The position numbers were made by a program, and so were the translations under genes. Positions 15,332 to 24,953 of a stretch of 50,886 nucleotides of DNA are shown in pieces. The DNA is taken from positions 1 to 50,886 of the forward strand of contig DCVM01000008.1 of assembly GCA_002327985.1 (NCBI GenBank), in the 5' to 3' direction. The notes below the pieces were generated by a model. That model searched no databases. It had not been told where the DNA came from and worked only from the letters and a program-made list of their open reading frames with translations. The stretch's first letter is position 1. Every line of letters starts with the position of its first letter. Source of the stretch: Syntrophaceae bacterium UBA2188 (lineage in GTDB: Bacteria; Desulfobacterota; BSN033; UBA1163).

Positions 15332-17578
15332 CTATTGTTTCTCTTTCTTCTTTCTTTCCCTTTCCAATTCTTTCTGGAAACCTTCCACCTTCTCTTTGAA
15401 CTCGTCCGTGACTGTCTTCGACTGAATGTGGTCAGTAATGATGTGAGGAGTCATCAATAAGACCAGCTCCGTCTTCTTATCTTGAAAATCATGTTTCCCG
15501 AAAAGTGCCCCAACCAGGGGAATTCTGCTAATCAGTGGCACACCTCCCTTATTCCTTTTTCTTCTATCCTCAATCAGTCCCCCGATGACGATGGTCTGTC
15601 CTTGCAGTACGGAAAGGGTTGTTTTGGCGGTCTTTTTATTGAAATAGGGAACATCTGTTCTACCAAAAACGCTTTTAGTATCCGCATCGCTTTTTTCAAT
15701 CTCAATCTCCAAGGTAATCAAACCGGCATCGCTAATACGCGGTGTCACAGCGAGGATAATGCCAACATCTTTGTATTCAATCGTACCTTCAATGACCCCA
15801 ATGGTTGACGTTGAGGTGGTTGTGTAAGTGTTCGTCAAGAGGGGTTCGGAAGTCCCGATTTGAATCTTGGCCTCTTTATTATTGGAGGCAAGAATGTGAG
15901 GAGAGGAAATGACATTTAAGCGGTTATCATCTGCTGCAGCACTGATCGCAGCGGAAATTCTTCCTCCGAGTTCGACAATAGAATATCGAACACCGGCTGA
16001 GGCCACGGTCGTCGCAGCAAGACTAAACGGGTCGGTAGGGGGCCTTCCCTGGACGACCACCTCCTGAGCATTAGGGGGGCTACTTGAGAGGAACCTCGCC
16101 CATTCAATCCCAAACTTGTACGTATCATCAAGGGTGATTTCTGCCAGCAACATCTCAATTAAAACCTGCTTTGGGTAGATATCCAGTTTCTTCACCGCTT
16201 CTAAAATGCTTTTATAATCCCTGGCAAAGGCCCGGATCACCAACGCATTGTTTGTCTCATCGACCACAATATGGATCTCTCCTTCCGTGGCCGCACTTCC
16301 CTCTTCCTTGGAAGGAGTTGCCGTTGGAGAGGGTGTGGACGGGGTAGTTGGAATCGGTTTGACCCCCCTCGGGTATTCAGGGGCCGTCACCTTCTCCTTA
16401 AACTCTGCCTTTTTTTCCTTCGTTGTCACAAATACCTGCTTTAAGACTTCAGCCAGATCCTTGGCTTTCGCATTCTGGACATAGTAGACGAAAACACTGT
16501 ATTTCGTCCCCTCCGTAGGTATTTTGTCGAGTTCCTTCAGCCACCCCTCCACTTTCTCAAAAATATTTGGAATAGAACTGACAACCAGGAGCGAGTTAAT
16601 CCGTGTAATGGGTGTGAAGGTAATTCCAACCCCTCTCCCCGATTTGGTGGAGACCTCGAAGGATGCAAAAATCCGCTCCATCTCCTTGGTAACCTCTGTA
16701 ACATCCGCATTGATGACGGGATAGATTCTAATCCTCAAATCTGTGAAGATGTCTAAATCAAACAGATTGATGATGTCCACAGATTTTTTTACATTTGAGG
16801 CGAGGTCGCCAATGATGAGGATGTTATGAGGAGGGTGCTCCACAATATCTGCCCCGTCCGAAAGGAATGGTTTGATCATCTTAGAAACTTCCGTGACGGG
16901 GATATATTTGAGGGATAAGATTTGGATCGTGTATCTTTCTTCGGAAACGGGTTTTCCGGGTTCTGGGATCATGGGAGAGACGGGCAGTTTCTTGGCTTCA
17001 CCCAATGGCACGATTTCATAGAAGCCGTCTTTTTTAACGGCGGTTGCACCATTTAATTTAAGAATCGATTGGAAAATTGGGAAGACATCCTTGGAGGCAA
17101 TCTGCCCAGAGGTATGGATATTGACCACGCCCTTGACCCTTGGATCGATGATATAGCTTATTTTCATGATTTCCGCCATGACACGGATGACTTCATAGAT
17201 ATCGGCATTGTCAAAATTAAAGACAACTCCTTGACTTGGTCGTGGGTCTCCGGGTTTTCCCATCACAGGAGTAGGCGGAGGTTGAGGAGGGACAGAAACC
17301 GTAGGTTTCGGTGGGCTGGGAGTTTGGGAAATCGTTGGAATGGGAGGTTTGGGGGTAGAGGGTATGGCAGGCTTAGAAGGTGTTGGGGTTGGACTGGAGG
17401 CATTTTGCTGAGAGAGCGTGTTTTCTTTCTCTTGTTGAGGATGGTCGGTCTGCTCCAGGGGGGCCCTTTCCAGCGGCTTTTCCTTGAGCTGTGGCTTTGT
17501 TCCAGAGCAGGCGATGATTCCAACTACCAGGGCCAGGATAAGAAATTTTAAAAAATTGTATTTTATTTTTTTCATCAT
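15332..17578 (-). CDS. gspD: Type II secretion secretin GspD
   Basis: 748 residues. It forms the outer-membrane channel of the type II secretion system. In order: a signal sequence ending in a lipobox-like Val-Gly-Ile-Ile-Ala-Cys (Cys24), a Pro/Ser/Thr-rich linker (about 45-110), an N0 domain beginning VFNFDNADIYEVI, N1-N3 repeats (about 210-470, with a Pro/Thr-rich insert near 400-430) and the C-terminal secretin core with the VPLISRIPLVGALF motif. The lipobox suggests a lipidated, self-piloting secretin; no separate pilotin gene is visible. GGGAGG precedes the double ATG. It is the last gene of the operon and lies 24 nt after gspC. Confidence 0.95.
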   Translation of the reverse strand: MMKKIKYNFLKFLILALVVGIIACSGTKPQLKEKPLERAPLEQTDHPQQEKENTLSQQNASSPTPTPSKPAIPSTPKPPIPTISQTPSPPKPTVSVPPQPPPTPVMGKPGDPRPSQGVVFNFDNADIYEVIRVMAEIMKISYIIDPRVKGVVNIHTSGQIASKDVFPIFQSILKLNGATAVKKDGFYEIVPLGEAKKLPVSPMIPEPGKPVSEERYTIQILSLKYIPVTEVSKMIKPFLSDGADIVEHPPHNILIIGDLASNVKKSVDIINLFDLDIFTDLRIRIYPVINADVTEVTKEMERIFASFEVSTKSGRGVGITFTPITRINSLLVVSSIPNIFEKVEGWLKELDKIPTEGTKYSVFVYYVQNAKAKDLAEVLKQVFVTTKEKKAEFKEKVTAPEYPRGVKPIPTTPSTPSPTATPSKEEGSAATEGEIHIVVDETNNALVIRAFARDYKSILEAVKKLDIYPKQVLIEMLLAEITLDDTYKFGIEWARFLSSSPPNAQEVVVQGRPPTDPFSLAATTVASAGVRYSIVELGGRISAAISAAADDNRLNVISSPHILASNNKEAKIQIGTSEPLLTNTYTTTSTSTIGVIEGTIEYKDVGIILAVTPRISDAGLITLEIEIEKSDADTKSVFGRTDVPYFNKKTAKTTLSVLQGQTIVIGGLIEDRRKRNKGGVPLISRIPLVGALFGKHDFQDKKTELVLLMTPHIITDHIQSKTVTDEFKEKVEGFQKELERERKKKEKQ

Positions 17579-17602
17579 GTCATCAGCCTCCCTTGATCAA
17601 TT

Positions 17603-18442
17603 TCATCTATTTTCTTGTGTTGGCATCGCCGGTGTTGGAGCAATGGGTGTGGGAACCTCTGGGGTCGATTTTCCGGGTAAAGGAGCTCCTGGCGTTGAAA
17701 TTCCAGGTGTTTGATAGGAAGGAGTTCCCCTTCTTCTGATAGCAGGAGAAGAGATGGAAGGTGTTACAGACCCTGGAACCGGGGAGGGTGGGATAATCTT
17801 CTCTTGGACCGACTCTGTGGATGGGGTAGGGCGGGGAGCTTGGGGGAGAGTTGCCCTAAGGGCAGGTGTTGGTGCAGGAATCGTACTGGTCACCGTTGCG
17901 GGTTTCGTCTCTGTCTTCGTATAAATTCTTTGCTTGGGTTTGCTCAGATCGTAAAGAAGAACTTCAAAACGATCTTCCTCTGCTTCCAAAGTAATTCGGT
18001 CAGAGGAGATATGAGTTACCTTATATTCTCCAATTTTTTCTCCCAGCTTGATCGTAAATGTTTCCCTTTCCCCTTTTCGAAGAGGCCTTCCGGGATGAGC
18101 AATGGAAGCGGCTTGATAATCTTCGAGCATTGTTATCCCATATAAAAGGATCTGAGGACGAACTGCCGGTTTGTTAGCCTCCGCTCGAATGGGGAAATCT
18201 TTTCGATCCGGATTAAACATGTTTTTTTCTGCCATCACAAGGCTGGTTTGAATAGAGAGGGGTTCTTTGGCTGGCTCCGGGGTTGCCAGGGATTCGGTTT
18301 TTTTCTCAGCGGGCTTGGTTTCTTCCTTTTGTGTATTAGGAAAGAGCTCGGTTGCCTGAGTCCATACCTCATAATTTTTAAAAGCAAGAAGGAGCATGAT
18401 ACCTAACGCCAAAACACTCAGGATTCCATATTTCAATGACAT
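17603..18442 (-). CDS. gspC: Type II secretion protein GspC
   Basis: 279 residues. GspC links the inner-membrane platform to the secretin N0 domain. One N-terminal membrane helix (about 5-22) is followed by a Glu/Lys/Pro linker and the homology region (about 95-170), which starts LLYGITMLEDYQAASI and includes GEKIGEYKVTHISSDRITLE. The C-terminal ~90 residues are Pro/Thr/Ser-rich low complexity (TPGISTPGAPLPGKSTPEVP) instead of the usual PDZ or coiled-coil domain. Placement between gspM and gspD supports the call. Confidence 0.85.
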   Translation of the reverse strand: MSLKYGILSVLALGIMLLLAFKNYEVWTQATELFPNTQKEETKPAEKKTESLATPEPAKEPLSIQTSLVMAEKNMFNPDRKDFPIRAEANKPAVRPQILLYGITMLEDYQAASIAHPGRPLRKGERETFTIKLGEKIGEYKVTHISSDRITLEAEEDRFEVLLYDLSKPKQRIYTKTETKPATVTSTIPAPTPALRATLPQAPRPTPSTESVQEKIIPPSPVPGSVTPSISSPAIRRRGTPSYQTPGISTPGAPLPGKSTPEVPTPIAPTPAMPTQENR

Positions 18443-18457
18443 GATCCTCCCTCCTTT

Positions 18458-19048
18458 TTATTTCGTTTTTCCACCCTTCATCCATCCGGAGATGACCAAG
18501 CTCCCCTGAATATGGGTGGGCATCCTGGGATTCATCACCAGCAGGTTCATTTCTGTAATCATCAGTTCTTTTTCATGCTGCTCAATATCATGGATCAATT
18601 GGCCGAGACTGAATAGGCTTTGGGTAGGATTCAAATCGATCTGGACCGATACCTTCCTGTAATAATTCATCTCTTTGGGCTCCAGGATTCTGAAACTCCG
18701 AATTTGAATATTATTCTTTTCTGAAAGCCGTTTAATAATCTCCTGTAAATGAACGGCCCCAAGTTGAGGAGTTTCACCGGGGAGAAGTCTCTGCAGAACC
18801 TTGTCATAGACCTTAAGCGTGCGATCGAGTTCCTCCTCGATCACCTTGCGATTCTTGACAAACTCGTCGTATTTCAATAGGACTCGACGCTTTAAGGTGA
18901 TCTTTTCCTCGGTACGCTTCCCTGCCTCGAGGAGAGGTTGAACTCCAAAAAAATAAATTAGGATCACCATCACGATTCCGAGGAAGACCCAGAAAATTTT
19001 TCTTTGTGAAAACCCCATCTTTTTAAAAAATGGACGCCTTTTAAACAT
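18458..19048 (-). CDS. gspM: Type II secretion protein GspM (PilO-like)
   Basis: 196 residues from the ATG at 19048, which overlaps the gspL stop by one nucleotide (TGATG). A TTG one codon upstream is less likely. Layout: a short basic N-terminus, one membrane helix (about 18-38), a coiled coil (about 40-85) and a ferredoxin-like periplasmic domain. It pairs with GspL in the inner-membrane assembly platform. Similarity is strongest to the PilO-like branch of GspM (T2SSM_b type), which fits the PilM/PilN-like GspL beside it. Confidence 0.85.
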   Translation of the reverse strand: MFKRRPFFKKMGFSQRKIFWVFLGIVMVILIYFFGVQPLLEAGKRTEEKITLKRRVLLKYDEFVKNRKVIEEELDRTLKVYDKVLQRLLPGETPQLGAVHLQEIIKRLSEKNNIQIRSFRILEPKEMNYYRKVSVQIDLNPTQSLFSLGQLIHDIEQHEKELMITEMNLLVMNPRMPTHIQGSLVISGWMKGGKTK

Positions 19049-20475
19049 CAATTCTTCCTGCCTTCAATTTGAACCTTGATTCTAAATCTTTCTTTTTCTT
19101 GGTCTCCCCCAGACCTCATCTGTCTCTCCTTGGTCACAGGGGCTGAAAATTCAACCCTTTCGAAAAGGGGCGATTTATCAATCAGGGAGATTAAATCGGA
19201 GGCCGAATCCGCATATCCGTTCATTTCGATCTCTTTCCCATCGTATTTGAGATTCCAGATCCATACCGTGATGGGGAGGAGTTGGGTCAATTCATTCAAA
19301 ATGGCTACCTTACTGATCTCACCCGATTTGATCTTTTCCATTTCCGAAATTTCCTTATCCAAGACTTCCTTCCTCTTTTGTAATTTCTCGATAGCTTCCA
19401 CTTCAGGTTTTCTTGTCTTGATCTCTGAGTTGATGGCTTTCAACTCATTCCGGTCATGCAACCAGACGCCTACCCCCCAGGACAAGGCAAGCACTATGGC
19501 AAGAATGCTGAAGATCATAAAGAGGGGTTTTCCAATTTGCCTTACTTTTTTTCTCATCTCGATTGGAAGAAGGTTGAGTTGAAATGGAGACTTGATCAGC
19601 CCCTGTAATGGAATCCCAATGGACCCATAAATTTTATGAAGGCCGTGCGATTCTTTCTTTCCCGCATCAATACGATTCAATGGAGGAGGTGAAACAGTTT
19701 GAATGGAATGGGTTTCTCTGAGGTGGGTTCGGAAGGTTTCATCCCCTCCCCATCCGTAGGTATAGAGTGTTGATTTCGGAATAAAGTCGTCATCCAACCC
19801 AGATCGCCGGAGGGTATCCAATATGTTTGATTCCTTCTCCTCGGGAGGGAGAGGAAGATAGAAACTCTCTTTCCAATTCTTTTTTTGAATCAAATTTATC
19901 TCAAAAAAAGATTCAGCCACCTCCAGTAACACCGATCCCTTTTCATTTTGAGGCCCACGGTGATAATAGAAGAGATTAAGCGACCCGATGGGAGGGATCT
20001 GGATGGAGGCAGGTTCGATACCGATTTTTTTTAACAGGGATAGGTAAACATCCAATTCAATCTTTTTGATAAACACAGCAATGAGGTGGAGTTTCTCTTT
20101 TTCTTCTCTGAGGATTTGGTAATCAAAATAGACCTCCCCTTTCTCGAATGGGGTGAATCGGGGAACCTCGTATTCGATCACCTTTCTTAAATTCTCTTTG
20201 GTGGCAACAGGAAGGGTGATGAAACGGACGACCGTTTTCTCTCTCGGGACGGATAGGGAGACCTTTTCCTTTTTAAGATTATATTTGTTGATAAACATGT
20301 TGATCGAATTGAGGATTTGGACTTCTCGCTCCTCTGTTTGATTTTCTGGCAAAAGGGGATGAACTTCATCATCCACCAGGGTGATCTTGTGAAAGGATTT
20401 TTTGAGAAGGGTGAGAATGAGATGATTCTTCCTGAAATCAATTCCAAATCCAAAATCAGAAAAGATTGAATTCAT
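19048..20475 (-). CDS. gspL: Type II secretion protein GspL (PilM-PilN-like)
   Basis: 475 residues. The N-terminal ~300 residues form an actin-like PilM-type cytoplasmic domain (FGIDFRKNHLILTLL; SLSVPREKTVVRFITLP) that recruits the ATPase GspE. One membrane helix (about 318-340) follows, then a coiled coil and a PilN-like periplasmic domain (VAILNELTQLLPITVWI). GspL is in effect a fusion of what type IV pili encode as PilM and PilN. It lies 50 nt after gspK and is translationally coupled to gspM. Confidence 0.9.
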   Translation of the reverse strand: MNSIFSDFGFGIDFRKNHLILTLLKKSFHKITLVDDEVHPLLPENQTEEREVQILNSINMFINKYNLKKEKVSLSVPREKTVVRFITLPVATKENLRKVIEYEVPRFTPFEKGEVYFDYQILREEKEKLHLIAVFIKKIELDVYLSLLKKIGIEPASIQIPPIGSLNLFYYHRGPQNEKGSVLLEVAESFFEINLIQKKNWKESFYLPLPPEEKESNILDTLRRSGLDDDFIPKSTLYTYGWGGDETFRTHLRETHSIQTVSPPPLNRIDAGKKESHGLHKIYGSIGIPLQGLIKSPFQLNLLPIEMRKKVRQIGKPLFMIFSILAIVLALSWGVGVWLHDRNELKAINSEIKTRKPEVEAIEKLQKRKEVLDKEISEMEKIKSGEISKVAILNELTQLLPITVWIWNLKYDGKEIEMNGYADSASDLISLIDKSPLFERVEFSAPVTKERQMRSGGDQEKERFRIKVQIEGRKN

Positions 20476-20525
20476 TTTTCTTGTCCTAAACGGGACCTGC
20501 CTTTGCCCTTAAACAGAGAAAAGGG

Positions 20526-21563
20526 TTAAAGAAGGACATCTACCCATTGAATCATTTTACGGTGGCTCTCCTCGGTCGGGGCTATCTTCACGATCGCCTT
20601 GATTCCACGCTTCGAGTCGCCCTCTTTATACTTGGCTCTGGATTCGATGGTGTAATAAGAAGTCATGCTCCTAAATTGAATCAAGGGGCTAATCTGACCA
20701 ATCAATGGAGCCAATTCAGGTACCCTTTGGAGGAGATCGCTTTGGTTTTCGAAAGTCTTCTCCTCACGGGCCTGGACGATCTGCCGAGCCATTGGTGGGG
20801 AGATGCCGAGGATCATTCTTAGGGCAGCCTCGGTCGCGCTATTGATATCAATCTGTTGCATGGGTGAGTAGATGGAGAAAATATCCTTGAGCCCGATGAG
20901 AGAGTCCTGGGGAGTTTCCTCCTCTGTCTTCCTTTTCCTCCCGTAAAAAAGATCGGGAGTGATGCCGCGGATGAGAAGCATTTCTTCAATAGAGCTCAAC
21001 GGTCCGTTTTTACAAAAGTAAGGTTCCTTCAGGGATTGATAATAGTCATTCTCGGCCCCATTGATACGGTAAAAATCGTCCGTATCCCTCCAATCCATGA
21101 TGGAGTCAACGATGATCTCCCTTTTCTCCAACTCCACACCAAGATTTTCAAGGATTTTTTTAAGCATCTGTTCAGAGACAAGATTGATATTCACCTTCCC
21201 TGCTTCGCTCGTGACCCTGACCTCACAGACTCCCCGATCGAAAGAGAAGAGGTAAGGCCTCCCATCTGTCATCCATTCCTTTTTTTCCGTCGGGATTTCT
21301 TCGAGTTTAAAGGTCTTCCTCAGTTGTTGAACTCTCGGATCATTTTTATAGACCAGCTCTGCCACAGCACGCTCTACCCCTCCTTCGGCCATGGCATGAG
21401 CTTCGAGTTCTTCTTTGTAATTCTTCGTGATATTGAGCTCCGTCCTCATGGCGAAACAGAATTCGAGGACGATCACCGAGAGAATGGTCACCACCCATAA
21501 CACCAGAATGAGGGCGATTCCCCTCGAGTTTAAAATCCGAAAGGTTGTATTCGAATGCATCAA
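20526..21563 (-). CDS. gspK: Minor pseudopilin GspK
   Basis: 345 residues, the large minor pseudopilin that caps the pseudopilus tip. The N-terminal prepilin segment SRGIALILVLWVVTILSVIV lacks the Glu at mature position 5, a known GspK trait. The insert domain contains a helix-hairpin-helix-like stretch DINSATEAALRMILGISPP. The 4-nt overlap with gspJ suggests coupled translation. Processing requires a prepilin peptidase (GspO/PilD) not encoded in this window. Confidence 0.92.
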   Translation of the reverse strand: MMHSNTTFRILNSRGIALILVLWVVTILSVIVLEFCFAMRTELNITKNYKEELEAHAMAEGGVERAVAELVYKNDPRVQQLRKTFKLEEIPTEKKEWMTDGRPYLFSFDRGVCEVRVTSEAGKVNINLVSEQMLKKILENLGVELEKREIIVDSIMDWRDTDDFYRINGAENDYYQSLKEPYFCKNGPLSSIEEMLLIRGITPDLFYGRKRKTEEETPQDSLIGLKDIFSIYSPMQQIDINSATEAALRMILGISPPMARQIVQAREEKTFENQSDLLQRVPELAPLIGQISPLIQFRSMTSYYTIESRAKYKEGDSKRGIKAIVKIAPTEESHRKMIQWVDVLL

Positions 21564-22294
21564 TTTTGTGGCCTCAGAGGAACTTCAGGTGGAATCCCCC
21601 TGGTCCCTCTCGGAAAAGCAATCCTCACCTCTTCAGCTTGAAGAGCAGGAATAGAAGCGAGAAAGGAGAAAGGGGTCTCCTTTTCCTTTTCGTCCTTGTT
21701 TTTAAAAGTGAGGGTTATTCTTAATAACTTGGGCAACTTTTTCTCTTCTTTGGCATTCCATTCCTCCAGCCACTCCTCAGCCAGGTTCTTCTTCTCATCG
21801 GCCTCCCTGTAATATTCAAATCGGACATTTGAAATCCCTTCGTGAAGGGATACCCCCGTTTCCTCCTTTAGCTCTTCTTCAAAAAAATTACGGTTGAGGA
21901 CCCTCTGTTCATAGAGCATAAAACGATCCTCTTTAAACTCATAAAGGACATGGACAAATCCTTCGGACCGCCTTGCCCGGATAGGGAGGGCTGAGACGAA
22001 TTTTAAAGACTGCGGCTTCCCAAGAAATGCGAGATAATCTCCCTCGGCCTTTTCCGTCTTGATCCGATAGGGTACAATGGATTTAATCTGCTGGGAGATC
22101 AATTGAGAAAGGATCCGCCTCTTCTGCAAATCCTCTTTGATTGATTCTCCCCGCTCCCAGGCAGAATAACTCAGGCGAAACCCTCCGAAAATAATCAGGA
22201 GAATAAACCCGAGGATCGTCAAGGTGATCATTACCTCCAATAGGGTGAATCCTTTCCTTGAAAAGAGATCAACCGCTCTATTTTTTTTCTTCAT
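21560..22294 (-). CDS. gspJ: Minor pseudopilin GspJ
   Basis: 244 residues. The prepilin cleavage context is SRKGFTLLEVMITLTILGF, with Glu at mature position 5. The C-terminal globular domain (about 55-240) is typical in length. It forms the tip complex with GspI and GspK. The start at 22294 overlaps the end of gspI by 17 nt. Confidence 0.92.
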   Translation of the reverse strand: MKKKNRAVDLFSRKGFTLLEVMITLTILGFILLIIFGGFRLSYSAWERGESIKEDLQKRRILSQLISQQIKSIVPYRIKTEKAEGDYLAFLGKPQSLKFVSALPIRARRSEGFVHVLYEFKEDRFMLYEQRVLNRNFFEEELKEETGVSLHEGISNVRFEYYREADEKKNLAEEWLEEWNAKEEKKLPKLLRITLTFKNKDEKEKETPFSFLASIPALQAEEVRIAFPRGTRGIPPEVPLRPQN

Positions 22295-22769
22295 CTTCTT
22301 GCCGTTTGACTGTTTTGTAGGATTCGATTCCCGTGGATCTTTCTTTCATGCCTGACTTCCACTGAACATTCACTTTAATCTGTAAGCATTCAACGGGAGG
22401 TTTAAAATCTAATCCTTTTTCTTCTATGGGAAGGAGGTCCAACTTCTTCACAAGGGTTTGCCATCGGTAATGGTTGTCAAACTCCCCTTCTTCTGTCCCT
22501 TCCTGGAGCTTTCCTTGGTTCGTGAGTTCCTCCATTTTCAGGGAGGCATAATGTGTCGCCTTGACATACTCCTCTGAGATCCTTCCGAGTCGCAGGCCCC
22601 CTGAAAAGAGTTCGAAGATCACCGCTAAAGAGATCCCTAAGATGGCTAAGGCAATGACCACTTCGATTAACGTAAACCCCGTTGTTGTGATAACATTCCT
22701 TGGTGAAGCTGGCAGCCTCATTTCAAATTTTCGTCTTGCCATTTTTTTAAGACCCATATTGTTACTCAA
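22278..22769 (-). CDS. gspI: Minor pseudopilin GspI
   Basis: 163 residues as annotated. The cleavage context is TTTGFTLIEVVIALAILGIS with Glu at position 5. The 30-residue leader is unusually long, and internal ATGs (residues 10 and 17) could be the true start. The small C-terminal domain is normal for GspI, which nucleates the tip heterotrimer. It lies 29 nt after gspH. Confidence 0.88.
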   Translation of the reverse strand: MSNNMGLKKMARRKFEMRLPASPRNVITTTGFTLIEVVIALAILGISLAVIFELFSGGLRLGRISEEYVKATHYASLKMEELTNQGKLQEGTEEGEFDNHYRWQTLVKKLDLLPIEEKGLDFKPPVECLQIKVNVQWKSGMKERSTGIESYKTVKRQEDEEKK

Positions 22770-22798
22770 CTACGGGGTAAATCCCTTCTTCATCCTTC

Positions 22799-23290
22799 TT
22801 AGCCTTCTCTCCTCTCAATCTTTACGATTCCCGTAAGAAAATCGACCATAATTTTATATCCCCTTTGATCCGGGCCATTGAGAAAGAAAATTCCCCCGTT
22901 CGATCCTCCATTGGGATAGAATTCAATGGTAGGGAGGTCAGAGGCGTACTGAGGAGGAGGGATATCCGATTCCACGATTTGAATTCCTTCTGGAAGAGAA
23001 TAGGTTTTCTTATATTGCATCCCTTCCTTTTTCTCCTCTTGGTCAACTTCATCCACGGATTGGACACTCACCTGTCTCGTCGTCGAGTCCAAGAGAACCT
23101 GGTACGTCTGTCCCTTATTGACCGCTTCGCTCCGGCCATATCGGAGAATTCCGGAGACCTTTTTCGCAGCGGCTTTCAACTCGATGGTCGTTGAGAACCG
23201 AGACAGCGAAGGGATGACCAAAGCGGCAGAAAGACTGATGAGAATCAGGACGACCATCAACTCCAAAAAGGAAAAACCGTTCCTTTTCAT
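22799..23290 (-). CDS. gspH: Minor pseudopilin GspH
   Basis: 163 residues from the ATG at 23290, which overlaps the gspG stop as ATGA. The prepilin segment is RNGFSFLELMVVLILISLSA, with Glu at position 5. A beta-rich GspH/FimT-like domain follows (about 45-160, with a phosphate-loop-like GGSNGGIFF turn). It connects the tip complex to the GspG shaft. Confidence 0.9.
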   Translation of the reverse strand: MKRNGFSFLELMVVLILISLSAALVIPSLSRFSTTIELKAAAKKVSGILRYGRSEAVNKGQTYQVLLDSTTRQVSVQSVDEVDQEEKKEGMQYKKTYSLPEGIQIVESDIPPPQYASDLPTIEFYPNGGSNGGIFFLNGPDQRGYKIMVDFLTGIVKIERREG

Positions 23291-23730
23291 TTTCCGACAT
23301 CCTTCCAACTGACGATATCCTGGTTTTCTCCTTCGCCGCCCTCCGCGCCATCGAGGCCATAAGAGACAAGATCGTAATCGTAATGTTCACCCGGAGATTT
23401 ATAGATATAAGGTCTTCCCCACGGATCCAAAGGAATCTCTTTAGGGAGATAAGGACCTTCCCATTTCTCTAATCCAGAGGGTTTTTCTCTCAGGACCTTT
23501 AACCCCTCCTCGGTGGTTGGGTATCTCCCCGTATCGAGACGAAAGGTATCCAGGGCCGTCCCGAATAGCTCAATTTGCGCCTTGGCTGCCTTCTGCTTGG
23601 CAGTGCTGACCTTGCCAAATAACCTTGGGCCCACCAAGGCAGCCAACAGACCGATGATGATGATTACAACCAGAATTTCAACCAAAGTAAACCCTTTTTG
23701 TCTTCTCATTTTTTTTACCATCCTCTTCAT
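23287..23730 (-). CDS. gspG: Major pseudopilin GspG
   Basis: 147 residues. The N-terminus RQKGFTLVEILVVIIIIGLL is followed by the hallmark GRYPTTEEGLKVL and DPWGRPYIYKSPGEH segments. The acidic C-terminal loop is the calcium-binding site in this family. It is the main subunit of the periplasmic pseudopilus that pushes substrates through GspD. It follows gspF by 2 nt. Confidence 0.96.
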   Translation of the reverse strand: MKRMVKKMRRQKGFTLVEILVVIIIIGLLAALVGPRLFGKVSTAKQKAAKAQIELFGTALDTFRLDTGRYPTTEEGLKVLREKPSGLEKWEGPYLPKEIPLDPWGRPYIYKSPGEHYDYDLVSYGLDGAEGGEGENQDIVSWKDVGK

Positions 23731-23732
23731 GA

Positions 23733-24947
23733 CTAAAAAGGAATTTCATTGATGCTGAAGATGGCCAGAAGCATAGAGATCACAATGAACCCTACGATGA
23801 TTCCCATGATGAGAATGATCAAAGGTTCCAAAAGGGAGACAAATCTTTTGATCGCATTCTGAACACTCTCTTCATAGGTGTCGGCTACCTTGATCAGCAT
23901 TTCATCGAGTTTCCCTGTCTCCTCCCCCACACCGATCATATGTACTGCCAGTGGGGGGAATACCCCTGCCTCCTCCAAGGATCTTGAAATGGCCTTTCCT
24001 TCTCTGAGCTGGTCATGAACATGGGCTATGGATCTTGAGATAGCGCGGTTTTGAGAGACCTCTTTGGCTAGATTCAAGGCGGAGAGAATGGAAACACCAC
24101 TCTGGAGCAGGGTCCCAAAAGTCCTTGAAAAACGGGCCACCTCCACTTTTTTAATTAGGTCACCGAGGGCCACCCATCTCAATTTAAACCGGTCCCAGCG
24201 GAACCTTCTTTCTTCCTCTTTGGTATAGATCCTAAACCCCAAGTAAAGGAGAAGGATGATCCCGAGCCCCGCCCACCAATAATTCCTCACCATATGGCTG
24301 ATCGCGAGCATGATCTGTGTCGGAATAGGAATCGCCTGCCCCATATCTGAAAAGATTTTTTCAAACCTGGGGATTACAAATGTTACCAGAATGGCCACGG
24401 AGATCCCGCTCACGATCGTAAGAATAAGAGGATAAATCATGACGGAGATCAAGTAGTCTCGAATCTCCTTTAAACTTTGAAGATATTGGGCCAACCGGGG
24501 TAAGATCACTTCCAGAAAGCCCCCGGATTCTCCGGCCTTAACCATATTGACATAGAGCCTTGAGAAGATGCGGGGATGTTGGCTCAAGGCCTCAGCCAAA
24601 GAGTTCCCCCCCTCGATCCGGTTCAAGACATCTTTCGAGGTTTCCTTCAGTTTTTCATTTTCGGTTAATGTGCTTAAGATATTGAGGCTTCGGTCGATGG
24701 GTAAACCCGCAGCAATAAGCGTGGAGAGTTCCTGAGTGAAGACGAGTAAGTCCTTCATTCTCACCCGCTGAGGCCACATTGAAGAGAGACGAAAGGGGGT
24801 TCCTTTTCTCTGGGCCGAAGTGATCCGGATAGGGATATACCCCAATCGGTGAAGCCCCTGGATGACACTTTCTTCATCCTTTCCATCCATGAGACCTTCT
24901 ACAGTCTCTCCCTTTAGGGTGGTTGCTTTGTAAAGAAAATCTGCCAT
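23733..24947 (-). CDS. gspF: Type II secretion inner-membrane platform protein GspF
   Basis: 404 residues, with two repeated GspF domains (about 70-195 and 270-395) and three membrane helices (near 168-195, 220-242 and 375-400). FTQELSTLIAAGLPIDRSLNIL and FSRTFGTLLQSGVSILSALNL are the paired cytoplasmic motifs. It is rotated or gated by GspE to add pseudopilins. It sits 6 nt after gspE. Confidence 0.96.
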   Translation of the reverse strand: MADFLYKATTLKGETVEGLMDGKDEESVIQGLHRLGYIPIRITSAQRKGTPFRLSSMWPQRVRMKDLLVFTQELSTLIAAGLPIDRSLNILSTLTENEKLKETSKDVLNRIEGGNSLAEALSQHPRIFSRLYVNMVKAGESGGFLEVILPRLAQYLQSLKEIRDYLISVMIYPLILTIVSGISVAILVTFVIPRFEKIFSDMGQAIPIPTQIMLAISHMVRNYWWAGLGIILLLYLGFRIYTKEEERRFRWDRFKLRWVALGDLIKKVEVARFSRTFGTLLQSGVSILSALNLAKEVSQNRAISRSIAHVHDQLREGKAISRSLEEAGVFPPLAVHMIGVGEETGKLDEMLIKVADTYEESVQNAIKRFVSLLEPLIILIMGIIVGFIVISMLLAIFSINEIPF

Positions 24948-24953
24948 CCGGTT

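Noticed and set aside
16248..17551. Plus-strand open frames opposite gspD
   Set aside because: They are shadows of the secretin gene with low-complexity Arg/Gly/Trp content and no known fold.
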